Notes under the pieces: model-generated
The model's input: only the letters and a program-made list of their open reading frames with translations
Database searches by the model: none
Told to the model about the DNA's origin: nothing
In this document: positions 1-9,591 of the stretch, in pieces
Position numbering within the stretch: position 1 is the stretch's first letter
Layout of the letters: each line of letters starts with the position of its first letter
Position numbers and translations under genes: made by a program
NCBI RefSeq assembly: GCF_020921035.1
Contig: NC_063156.1
Span: 8,060,001 to 8,124,000, forward strand
DNA from: Rhodamnia argentea
Lineage: Eukaryota > Streptophyta > Magnoliopsida > Myrtales > Myrtaceae
DNA length: 64,000 nt
Direction: 5' to 3'

Positions 1-189
1 GGGGAAAAAAGAGAGAGAGGAGGGATAAGCTTGAACTTAATGAATTATCATTAAGCGCCTACATATCTTCTTGGGGATAGAAGAATCAAAGCCCATGTAG
101 TTCTTTTACCTTTGATAACTCCAACTTACCTCATCGTCAATCGTCGCTACCCGTTGTGGTACCCATGGCGGTGGTATCTCCACAATCCT

Positions 190-2299
190 CGCTAAAAAAT
201 TCGTGTTCTCGATCCAGTTCTTTGTGTCGAAATTTCGTCATCGTCCAATCGTCGACACAAGCTTGAGCTTCCACAGACTCCGGACTTAATCTTGAATGGC
301 GAGAGTTCAAAACTAATCATCCAGCGCTAAATATTTGTTCAATCGCAACTGTTGAATAAGGGGTTGCTAATATCCGGCGAGCGATGAGGGCGAGAACCGA
401 GTAATCGATTTGGTGGCTCTTCCACTACTTTAGGATTTCGAAATCTGTACTATATTCTGCATCACGAAACTCAAATTGAGTGGTTAAATATTTTTCTAAT
501 TCAGAAATACTACCTGTTGCCCTTTTTTTATTTTTTTTTGCCTACTCTTGAGCATATTATACCATCTACTAAGTGAACTACCACCTTCGCTACGTGAGGC
601 AGTAGATTGTAAAGATCCGGAATCACTTAAACCATATCTACTACAAAATTCTTCATATAATACTACTATAGATTCTTTAACATCTCTTTGTATATTTGAA
701 ATATCTATTGAATCTTCCAAATGTAAACAATCATGATAATACACATTCAAATAATCTAGTAAACCATCTAATTTAATACATTGATCAAAAACAATACCAA
801 CTAAATAGACAAGAGGAATTTGCAAATAATAATGCAACTATTTTTCTCGCATTACTAAAATAGTTCGACCTAATTCAGTATCATTTTCATATTCACTAAA
901 AACATTACCAATATTAACACACTCTATTAAAAATAAATGCGTAGAAGGATAATAAATACCAGATAAAGTCTTAGTAGCATCATTAAAAATTTTCAAAAAA
1001 TCTAAATTTTTTTTTGCAAACGTCCCAATGTTGCGAAAGTAAAGTAATTTCGGGAATATTTTGTGAAATAAACATACATAATAAATCTTTGTAATCAAAA
1101 GTTTGCCGAAGCAACTCGTAGGTAGAATTGCAACGAGTCGGAATATCTTTTGGAAATCTTCTTGCCCTTCTCCCGTGTTGTTTACAAAAATTTCCTCATA
1201 ATTTCATAAAATGAGGACGACTCCATAAAAATTTAATTGCACCATTTATTGGGGCGAGGGAAGTGTCAAGAGTTCGTAAACCATCTTGTACACATAAATT
1301 TAAAACATGGCAAGCACATTTAATGTGAAAAAAATTGTCCGCCAAAAATGGGTTTGCAAATATTTTCTAATTCGGGAATAGAAGCGGTATTTGCGGTGGC
1401 ATTATCAAAACCAATTGAAAATACTTTATTTATCAAATTATATTCTTCTAAAACTTGTCTAATTATTATATAAATATTATTAGCATTTCATCAAAAACTC
1501 GAAATGCAATAAGTTTTTTTTGAATGGTCCAATTGTCACCTATTCAATGACACGTGACACCCATATAAGAATGAATTTTCCAAGGATCACTCCAAATATC
1601 GCTACCTACATGCACATGTCCATTGAATTTTGCAAAAAATTTTGATAAAGATTTTTTTTCCTTTTTTATAAAGATGAAAAATTTCGCGTTTAAGAGTACT
1701 TTTTAGAATAGTTGGTGCTTGCGAAACCAACGCAGTATTTATCAAATATTTCAAATTAAAATTTTCACCGGTATTAAACGGAGCATGATTAAAGGCAACA
1801 TATTCAGCTAATGTTTGTTTATAAAGTGCATCGGTGTAACGGAATAAAGGATGAGGATTAGGAGTGGCGTACCCGGAAATTTGTTGTTGCGTATTGTCCA
1901 TCCCCGCTTGCGTTGGATGTTTTTTCGTCAGATGCCGACGGAATGTTCCATAGTCGTCTCCTTTCGTAAATTTATATGTTTGCGAACAATATTTACATTT
2001 TATATTATATTACCTTCGCCTTCATCACGTACCTTGTCGAAGTGTAGCCACAAGTCGGATGTACTATCTCGGCCCTTCCATTCTGGCTTATTTGCCGTTG
2101 ACGTTTCTTCGACACTAGTAGGAGGATGAAGACTTTCTTGTGTTGAGATGTGCTCGACGTTCGGAATCGGGACATAGTTGATATTATCGTCGTTGTCTTC
2201 CCAACATGCATACTCACAAGGATCATATTCGGGAATGGGATACTCGAAATCTTCCATAGTCATCTTACCCTTTAAAGCATTTCTGCTTCCACTTGCCAT
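190..2299 (-). pseudogene. hAT transposase (BED finger, RNase H-like core, C-terminal dimerisation domain), decayed
   Basis: The reading starts at an ATG at 2297-2299 (MASGSRNALKG) and meets a BED-finger-like region near 1900-2060 (SDLWLHFDKV, then a C..C pattern and RRHLTKKHP). The core follows at 1490-1620 (SDIWSDPWKIHSYMGVTCHW, WTIQKKLIAFR). Further down are the conserved IKCACHVLNLCVQDGL block (about 1310) and WSRPHFMKLW (about 1220). The C-terminal dimerisation domain (VLALIARRILATPYSTVAIEQIFSAG) lies at 300-420. Small frame breaks separate the blocks. At least three in-frame stops are present: TAG at 838-840, TAG near 432, and TGA near 340. Two of these replace what the family suggests was a Trp codon. 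The gene cannot make a full transposase. Family assignment is secure; the exact break list is not. Confidence 0.88.
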
Positions 2300-2470
2300 T
2301 TTTTAGAAAATTGATTGGAAATCCGATTGAGAAAATTGAGGCGGGATTAAGAGAATTGAGCTAATTGAGAGGATTTGAGAGAATTGTTGAGAGGATTTGT
2401 GATAAAAATGAAAGGGGGAGGATAGACATTTATAGGCAAGAATTAAAAACAATTCATTTTTTTTTAATCA

Positions 2471-2495
2471 ACGGCTCTTTGGGCCAAAGAGCCGT
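2471..2495. repeat. Perfect 12-bp-arm hairpin in the hAT 5' subterminal region
   Basis: ACGGCTCTTTGG is followed by one G and then by its exact reverse complement, ending in ACGGT-type symmetry at 2495. It sits between the transposase start codon and the GC-rich subterminal repeats, followed by a G-run and ggcccaaaggccc. It is probably part of the transposon's subterminal array rather than a host signal. Confidence 0.75.
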
Positions 2496-2649
2496 TTTTT
2501 TTGGGGGGGCCCAAAGGCCCATTTTTTTTATTTTTTATTTATAAATAACGGGTCGGAACCGGCGGTTTCGGGCCGGTCCCACAATTATGGAACTGTGGGC
2601 CCGGTCAACGGGCCGGTTCCGAGCCCACGGTTCAAAATGGCCATGTCTA

Positions 2650-4784
2650 CTTGGAACCGGGAATTTGCGGAAGGCACGAGCGATAAGGAGGTGCGAGCTT
2701 AGATCACGTGGATCCCGGTCCGCTTGGAGACGTAGGAAACCGAGGCGAGCAGTGAGGACCTGTCAAAATCAAATGAATTCCTGCCCGATTTTTGCTCCAA
2801 GACGGCGGACCGATGGCTTTGCTCCGTCCGGCAGTTTAGGCCATGGCGGTGGTGCGGAGATGAAGGAAGGTCTCGACGATTTGGCGGCCGTCGGCTTCCG
2901 ACCGCACGTATGTGGCGGATGTATGTCTCTGTTGATGTAGCAGTGGGTGGGCGGCGATGGCGGCGGTAGTGGGTGAGTGGTAGGGACGGGCGGCCGCGGC
3001 GGGCGGCAGTGGGCGGCGGCGGTAGTGGGCGAGCGACCGTGGTGGGTGATGGCGGGCGAGCAGCGACAAAAGCGGGAGGCTTAGGAAGCTATAGCATATG
3101 GGTCAAAAATAGGTCGAAAATGGGTTGAGCTAAAACCCATATTTGAATAGGTTTTATAATTTTAGACCTATATTTGACCCTTTTTTAAATTTAGTGAACC
3201 CCGTATATGACTCAAGTATATAAAAAGTGAGTTAAAAATAGGTCTATGACCCATATTGCCACATCTATGTACAACAACCGACATACACGTTACTGATTTT
3301 CTACTAAAATTAACCGAATGGATTACATTGGCAAATTGTCAGAAGCTTCAAAATTTGCAAAAATTGGCCATGTCGGTGTCGGCCGTGTCGCGTCGGACAG
3401 CCGCATCTACATTAACGATTTCCAGTCAAAATTGATAGAGTGTATTATATTGACAAATTATCAAAATGATTAAAATTAAATTGACCAAATTAAAATATTT
3501 AACACTGAATTTGCACAAATATATTTTTCTGGTAGTTATACTCTTATTATTCTGTCAACTTCGTCCGTTCTTTAGTAATTCCGAGTATATTAATTTTCGT
3601 TCGAGATAATTTATTTGCAATGGAATGAATGGGATCAGGATGGCATAACAAAAAGGGCACATGTGACTTTGGGGCCTAAGAATTGGTACCACAGCCAGGA
3701 TAACGACCTCCCTCGGAAAGGAAACATCTCTTTGACAAGTCTTCTTCTCTTTCCCGGAAAAGAAAATTCACATTTTCCATGCAAATCTCTCCCTCGTACC
3801 TAAGAAAATATCTCTCGGTGTTTTCTATGTTTTTTCTCTTGTCAGTTTCTCTTTCTGGTTCATTAGGCTGAGATTCCTTGTGTTCGGCTCGAACCGCAAA
3901 AGCTAAAAAGTCAAAAGCCGCACGCCAAACATCGTCACGTGAATCCTTGTGAGATGTGACCAAAAAAAATGCTTGCGAGAACTTCCACGAACATCACACG
4001 TACATGGTCCAAATCAACACTTTCCCGGGAAAATTTTACGGCGATTTCCAGCTAAAGTTGCTAGATGGATTTAATTGGTAAAGCCTTGGAAGATTTAAAA
4101 TTTAATTAGTAAAATTGAAATGTTTAAGATAGAATTAGTCAAAATACAATAAATTTATAACTTTTTGAATAATTTTCCCTTTCCTCAACGATTGCTCCGA
4201 ATTTTATTGGATTTTGCAATCGATGCGACCAGAGCGGAATCATCCATGATATCTCGGTGAAATGTTCACGTGAGGATGATGTGGTTGAAGGAATTTATCG
4301 AAACCGAATTAGACGATCACACGGAGAATCAAGAAAAATTGGAATGACGCACGAGATTACCCGAGTTCACCCCAAGATTAGGGCTACGTCCCGCAAAGAG
4401 ATTTCACTATATTTTTTTGATTTACAGCCAATTCTTGTTTACATAATGATAAAACTGAGCAAAATATATATTCCCCAAAAACGGGCTAAAAAACCTAAAA
4501 CTTCTTTATTCCAACCATACGGGCCGGCTTAAATAAAACTGATGGTTTTGAAAGAGATTTTCGGTGTAAATTTTTTGGTGCTATTTATGATGGTTTTGAG
4601 AAATGTGATCGGTTGTTGTCGGCCTTAGGAGAAATCTGGGGTTTGGTCGGTGTTTAACTTCCCTTGTGCTTTGGAGTGACCCGTCTTGTCAAACTATCCA
4701 AATTCCTTTACTTATTATTCGGACTAAATGAGCCCTAAATCGAAAAGACCCGAAATTTCGGTTAAATTTCGGTTCAATTTAGGA
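2650..4784. other. Intergenic; GC-rich GGCGG-rich tract and a small foldback; no gene seen
   Basis: About 2930-3066 is a G-rich, low-complexity stretch built of imperfect ggcggtggtggg units; the open frames across it are compositional. About 3088-3272 has imperfect inverted ends (GCATATGGGTCAAAAATAGG on the left, its rough complement around 3235-3265) and may be a small non-autonomous DNA element. From 3300 to 4780 I see AT-rich unique-looking sequence with short frames of no recognisable family. Confidence 0.4.
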
Positions 4785-5240
4785 GCTGCATGATAACACT
4801 TTTGCTTTTGGATTTCTCTCGTCGAAGTCAATTTGGCGGGGAAATCCGTTTAGTAAAAAATTTACCAAAATAGAAATCCGTTTGGTAAAAAAATTGACTT
4901 TTTGTAGGATTTTTAACTTATGATAGGATTTTCAACTTCCGGTGAGATTTTTGGCCAACTTTGAAAAGTAAAAGATTTTTACTTCTCTTTAGAATCACTT
5001 TTTCAACCATACCGACCTTCGCCCGTCCACCTCCATCGTTCGCTCGCCGATGCCGGTTGAAGATTTTGTTAATAATGTTTCAAAAGTAAAAATTTTCAAC
5101 TGTTACTAAACGAATTTTTCTGATCAAAAGTTAATCTGAAGTAGAAGTAGAAAAATCAATTTTTGCTTTTGAGGAGAAGTAGAGAAATCAACTTTTGATC
5201 AGAAGTTGATTTACGATAGAAAAGTATTACCATACTAGCC
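4785..5240. mobile_element. Foldback (MITE-like) element with imperfect terminal inverted repeats
   Basis: The left end reads GCTGCATGATAACACTTTT. The reverse complement of the right end reads GCTAGTATGGTAATACTTTT. Both continue into related A/T-rich sequence containing 'aagtcaa' and 'tcaacttctgatc' motifs. There is no coding capacity inside. The size of about 455 bp and the inverted ends suit a non-autonomous DNA transposon. No clear target duplication was found, so the borders are approximate. Confidence 0.55.
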
Positions 5241-6054
5241 TTTAGATATTTTTTTTTTATGCCCTTCTACTTCTCACCGTACCGAATTTTCGATATGTGA
5301 TTTTTCTAATACCTTAATAGCGAAAGCGGCTTGACTGCGGCGACGGCGGAGCAAGACCTAGAATTTTGTTTCAGTGGGCGATTTAGCATTTTAGAATGAT
5401 TGGACATGAGCCTGCCCTTGAATTGGGGGGGTCTACATCGGGTAACTGACAGAACGAGGGAGCTCTTTGCCCGAGGAATTGCGCACTTGCCATGTGGAAC
5501 CATTGTCAAACGTTGTTCACGTGCGGCAAAACGCGAAGAGGCCAACGGGCCTGTCGAACATCGGGTGTTGCCTTTGTTTTCTCTAATTAATGCTCATGCA
5601 CGCACGTTAGTTCTTGAACCTTGAACAAACATTTGGCGTGCGTTCCAGCTCCTAAACGCATTCCATTTTGCGATCGTTTTATTCCGATCTATCAGATGCT
5701 CGTGCTAGTTTTTCGTGCCATCGAAAATAAAATGTGACGATTATTTTGACCGGTGATTATCGAGCGCGTCATAGTACCATGGGAATTAATCCCCGCCTAA
5801 TAACACGAACGTGCTAACTAAACACCCGGAGACATCTAGAATATGCTGTATTTCCCAATCTCAATTTTCCATGAGCCACATGAGATTGGGCACCTCTACG
5901 ATACGTTGGTTGTGACCGTGAATCAAGCACAAAAATGTCACAACATGTTATAAGAGATTGTCTATGATATCACGACAGTTCGTTGCAACCGGGCATAAGA
6001 GAGTCGAAGAAAACATCGTGGCATGATATATTAGCGTACCTAAAAATATGAAAA
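5241..6054. other. Intergenic; no supported gene
   Basis: Several short open frames lie here, including a 74-codon frame at 5400-5624, but none carries a recognisable motif, exon structure or codon signature. A single CACGTG lies at 5518-5523. Confidence 0.35.
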
Positions 6055-6452
6055 AATTACCAAAAAAGTCATAATCTTATTGCAATTATGTCAATTCAAT
6101 CCAATCTAAATTTTTTTTTTTGCCAATTCAGCCTTAAACATTTTGCATTTGTGCCAATTTAGTCCATTAGACCAATTCTATCGACCAAGGCCGATATGGA
6201 CTTTTTTTAATTTTTTATAATTTTTTTCATTTCTTTAGTTTTTGTTTCCCAGACTTTAGGGCCGATGAGAGTCCGAGAAAAAAATAAAGAAAAGAAAAAA
6301 AGAATTTTTTTAGAAAAAACAAAGCCTTATAAAATATTACACGTCAGCGCCAATCAGTCAAAAACGGTTGAATGGACTAAATTGGTATAATGTAAAAAAT
6401 ATATGACTAAATCGACACAATTATAATAAATTTAGGATTTTTTTTGGTAATT
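6055..6452. mobile_element. Foldback (MITE-like) element, about 400 bp
   Basis: The left end begins AATTACCAAAAAAGTCATAA. The reverse complement of the right end begins AATTACCAAAAAAAATCCTA. The arms continue in parallel with a recurring 'caattta/cagtcc' phrase ('gccaatttagtccatta' on the left, its complement on the right). The centre is A/T-rich. There is no open frame of note. It ends only about 10 bp before the first G-box upstream of the JAZ gene, so it forms the distal border of that promoter. Confidence 0.65.
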
Positions 6453-6462
6453 CTCTCCACTC

Positions 6463-6773
6463 CACGTGAAATTGTACTTCACTAAGGTCCCTCCGGAATT
6501 CGGAAACTTAATCGCATGGCTAAACGTGGGCATCTAGGGTAAACATGTTGCATTTCTTTAGACCACGTGAACGCAATTATAAAAACTCGTCTTCCTCATT
6601 CTAATTACCAGCCCCTCCATTAGCGGAAAATTAGGGGAAGGAAAAACTTTCCAATTTTAGTAACCGTTCCGAAAGCAAAAGCATGTGAATTGTGGGAATT
6701 TCCGAAAAATCCATTTTCATGTTTTTCTTTCGTCCTTTTTCCGGCACATGCTCCCCCGCTCGTGTTCCACGTG
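6463..6773. promoter_or_regulatory. Three G-boxes (CACGTG) upstream of the JAZ gene
   Basis: Perfect CACGTG palindromes occur at 6463-6468, 6564-6569 and 6768-6773, that is 150-460 bp upstream of the TATA box. G-boxes are known binding sites of MYC2-type bHLH factors, which JAZ proteins repress and which in turn induce JAZ genes. A jasmonate feedback loop is the natural inference. The sites are also bound by bZIP and PIF factors, so the input is not proven. Confidence 0.6.
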
Positions 6774-6920
6774 CGCTTTTTACATGGCGGCCGATATTTT
6801 CTGCTCGTACGTTTCTTTTCGTTCTCTGCTACGTCCAATCGCTTTAACTCCCCCCAACATCACCCCAAAAAAAAAAAAAACCGAAAAAAAAATTTAAAAA
6901 AAGGAAAAATATAACTCCAG

Positions 6921-6927
6921 TATAAAT
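6921..6927 (+). promoter_or_regulatory. TATA box of the JAZ gene
   Basis: TATAAAT lies 185 bp before the start codon, followed by a CT-rich leader (ctcctcctcc around 6968) typical of plant 5' UTRs. Transcription would start near 6950-6960. Confidence 0.6.
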
Positions 6928-7105
6928 ACCGCTACGATCTGTGGCGGCCCTTTTTCTTCGTTGCTCTCTCCTCCTCCTCCTCCTCCTCTTTCTCATTCCA
7001 AGCAGTTACGACATTTGTTCTTACATCTTCAATCCGACAAGATCTAGAGTGTGTGAGAGAGAGAGAGAGTGTACCCTTCGCCATTGGTTTGATTAAGGTT
7101 TTGCC

Positions 7106-7207
7106 ATGGGGAAGAACTGCAACTTGGATCTTCACCTCCTCTCTTCCATTTCTTCTTCTTCTTCTTCCTCCTCCTCCTCTTACGACGAGAGCTCATCAAC
7201 GTACGTC

Positions 7208-7241
<34 letters not shown>

Positions 7242-8028
7242 GTTCATCGTCGTTTTTGTTTTGTTTGGTCTGCCTTTTTTTTTTGGTCGGATTTGGTCTG
7301 CTTCTTCGTTGGTTATTGAGGACTATTGATGTTGATGTGATTTCTGTGTAATTTGCATGTAAGCTCATGAAGATGCCCATGGTTATGTGAATGCATGCAG
7401 GACTCAGCAGTCGCATCTAAATCAGCAACAGCTCGCCATTCTTTACAAGGGGCGAGTCCGTCCCTTCGACTTGACCGAGTTTCAGGTAATCAATCTAAAT
7501 CTTCCAAATGAAAGCCCATCACAGTGCCCACGTCTCTCAGAAAATTCGAAAGGATCTGCGTGTTGCGTACAGATTCAGGACGTGTTAGATGATGCGTGAT
7601 GAATTCTCGCACGCGGACTTGATCGTTTTACCGTCACCACGGATGTTCCACGCCAGAACATTCCCTAATCTACAGATTCTATCGAACACCCGGAATCACG
7701 ATCGTTCTCTCTTTTTCATATAATCCCATTGTGCCTCAGCTGCGTGCGTTTCAGAAGCAGCAAAGATGAGGCGCAATCAGTGATTGTTTGAGTGGAGGAA
7801 GAAAGATCGACGCTCATGCATCTTCCCTTTCGGTTTTTGTTGATGTAGGCAAGAGCCATAATTTGGCTTGCAAGTAGAGAAGTGGAATCTTCATCGCCTC
7901 CGCCATTGAAGAAGACCCCCCTGTGGAGCCCCTCAGCTTCAGGCCTTTCGATGAAGAGGTCGCTGCAGAGATTCCTCCAGGAAAGAAGGAAGAGGGCTCG
8001 AGCTATGTCTCCTTACATTAGCCATTAA
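7106..8028 (+). CDS. JAZ8: JAZ8/JAZ7-type TIFY transcriptional repressor (jasmonate signalling), 119 aa
   Basis: The chain has three exons, 7106-7200, 7401-7485 and 7849-8028, all GT-AG and phase-consistent, giving 119 residues. It has an N-terminal EAR motif LDLHL (residues 7-11), which in this subgroup recruits the TOPLESS corepressor. A serine run follows, then a diverged TIFY motif (QLAILYKG, about 41-48) and a C-terminal Jas motif (about 93-116: SMKRSLQRFLQERR, then SPY). The loop residues normally reading LPIAR(R/K) are replaced by SGLSMKR. In Arabidopsis JAZ8 this loss weakens COI1/jasmonoyl-isoleucine binding and makes the repressor stable; the same behaviour is inferred here. It acts in the nucleus, binding MYC factors through Jas. 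The Jas motif lies wholly in the last exon. CT-repeats flank the start and fill intron 1. JAZ7 is an equally good name. Confidence 0.9.
7210..7239 (+). repeat. (TC)n microsatellite in JAZ intron 1
   Basis: About 15 TC units begin ten bases after the 5' splice site of intron 1. A shorter GA-tract lies in the leader near 7055-7068. Confidence 0.9.
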
Positions 8029-9451
8029 CCACCCTTTGTTTAATTCATGATGTTTGTACTATTGTCCCCTTGAAAAAAAAGGACGACCAAAGCACTGTTC
8101 ATTGGTTCTTGTGGGGGAAATTTACCACAAAATATTCGAGATTAAACTAATTGCATGCTTAGTTTCTCATCCTATTCTTGACTGCCATCATTATTCGTTT
8201 CTTTCTTTTATCTCCTCCAAGATTTGGGAATGATATGTGTTTGAAATTTCGTGCGAATGCCAAATTTGAATATCGAGGTGGAACAAAAAAATGTGACTAC
8301 CATATTTAGTGCTTAAATAGCGTAACCTGTTTCATTCCGTTCCGATCGAGTTTTTGTAAATACGCATTTGATAAGTTGGCACCCAATTCTAGTTTGGATC
8401 AAGTCGGTTGCTACTTAGACATGGTATACTAATGCATGCTTGATTCATCTCAATTTACCTAGACGACTAGATTTGTGACTTCTGACGTAAGATGTCATAT
8501 GCTCTAAGAGTTGCGTAACCGGACACACAATCGCTTGCTTCCTGGTGATGACATTGGAAATAGTCTCATAAGGTTATGAGGCAAGTCCATTATGACTTTA
8601 TGTATGAAAAAAATAATCTCATGGAGTTTCGGCTTCGTTTATTTCACAAAAAATGAATAATTTAAAAAGATCACTTATATCACTCTAAAAAATGAAAAAA
8701 AAAAAATATTTTCATTATCCATGAAATTGTTTCGATATAAATTGTTGTCACTAATGAAGACATTTTTTCATTAGTTTATTATTACAAGCGATACAAATGA
8801 TGATTCTTTTTTTCATATTTCGATGTATGATAATAAAGAGTACATGAGCCTATTTATAGGCTTTACATGATGATTATTTACATTAATAGAATATCACAAA
8901 ATCAATTACAATGAATCAGAAAGATTCCAGAATATTACAAACGTTTAGAATGTCATAAATAATCTAAATATATCGAACAACAAGATTAACTATTACTATT
9001 TTAACTTTGAAATTGGAATGTCGGTTGCAAACGTCGAAAACCCGAACCTCGGTCTACTCGGCCCTGTCGGAATCCGCCCATTTGAGCTGTTTATATTATT
9101 GATTGACTGATCACATACTTATTACTTACTGTTAAGATAGCCAGACCATGCCCTTGATGGGCTTATCCTCCCATCCATTATTCCTAACCATCAAATTGAG
9201 GGTGCTGATTGGTGGTATGATCGTAATAATGTCGAAAGTGCGGGGTGGGTTTTGTTTTCGACTACCTGGGTTCCGGACGGCCCAAATCAATTGCGGATCT
9301 GGGCCTCCTCGGGGCTAGCCCGTTTCAGGATTCGGATCTTCGTTTGTTCCGATGAAAAGCACCGATGAATGATCATCATCGTTCGTAGTCGAAGCCGCGA
9401 AAGAAGTGGGAAGCAGAAAGTGGTGCACTGTGCAGGGCACTGTCCGGAGGT
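8029..9451. other. Intergenic; JAZ 3' UTR, AT-rich DNA and one end of a foldback family
   Basis: The JAZ 3' UTR probably ends within about 200 bp. At 8631 the phrase GGCTTCGTTTATTTCAC begins, closely matching the reverse complement of the right end of the 31715-32711 element. It is followed by about 90 bp of A/T-rich sequence, with no matching second end found, so it looks like a truncated relative. 8800-9000 is AT-rich. 9010-9440 is the likely promoter of the next gene; I see no clear TATA box. Confidence 0.4.
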
Positions 9452-9557
9452 ATGGAGGAGGAAGAAGATGGGGCGGAGCGACTTCGCCAGCGTAAGCTCG
9501 AGGAAGCTCTCGAAGCCAAGTCTCTCCGGCGCATCATCAGTGCCTTTCTCAAGTACA

Positions 9558-9591
<34 letters not shown>

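Larger units (their letters stand above)
1..2649 (-). mobile_element. hAT-superfamily DNA transposon, 5' end and body, cut by the window edge
   Basis: The element reads on the minus strand. Its 5' end lies at about 2649, where the minus strand begins TAGACATGGCCA, the probable terminal inverted repeat. Next come about 100 bases of GC-rich nested inverted repeats (2550-2640), a perfect hairpin (2471-2495), and the transposase from 2299 down to about 190. The other terminal repeat is not seen and should lie left of base 1. GC-rich subterminal repeats and a short terminal repeat fit plant hAT elements. The exact terminus and the 8-bp target duplication cannot be proven with only one end present. 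Confidence 0.8.

Noticed and set aside
2836..3069. Open frames in the GGCGG-rich tract
   Set aside because: His/Pro/Arg-rich translations of a simple repeat.
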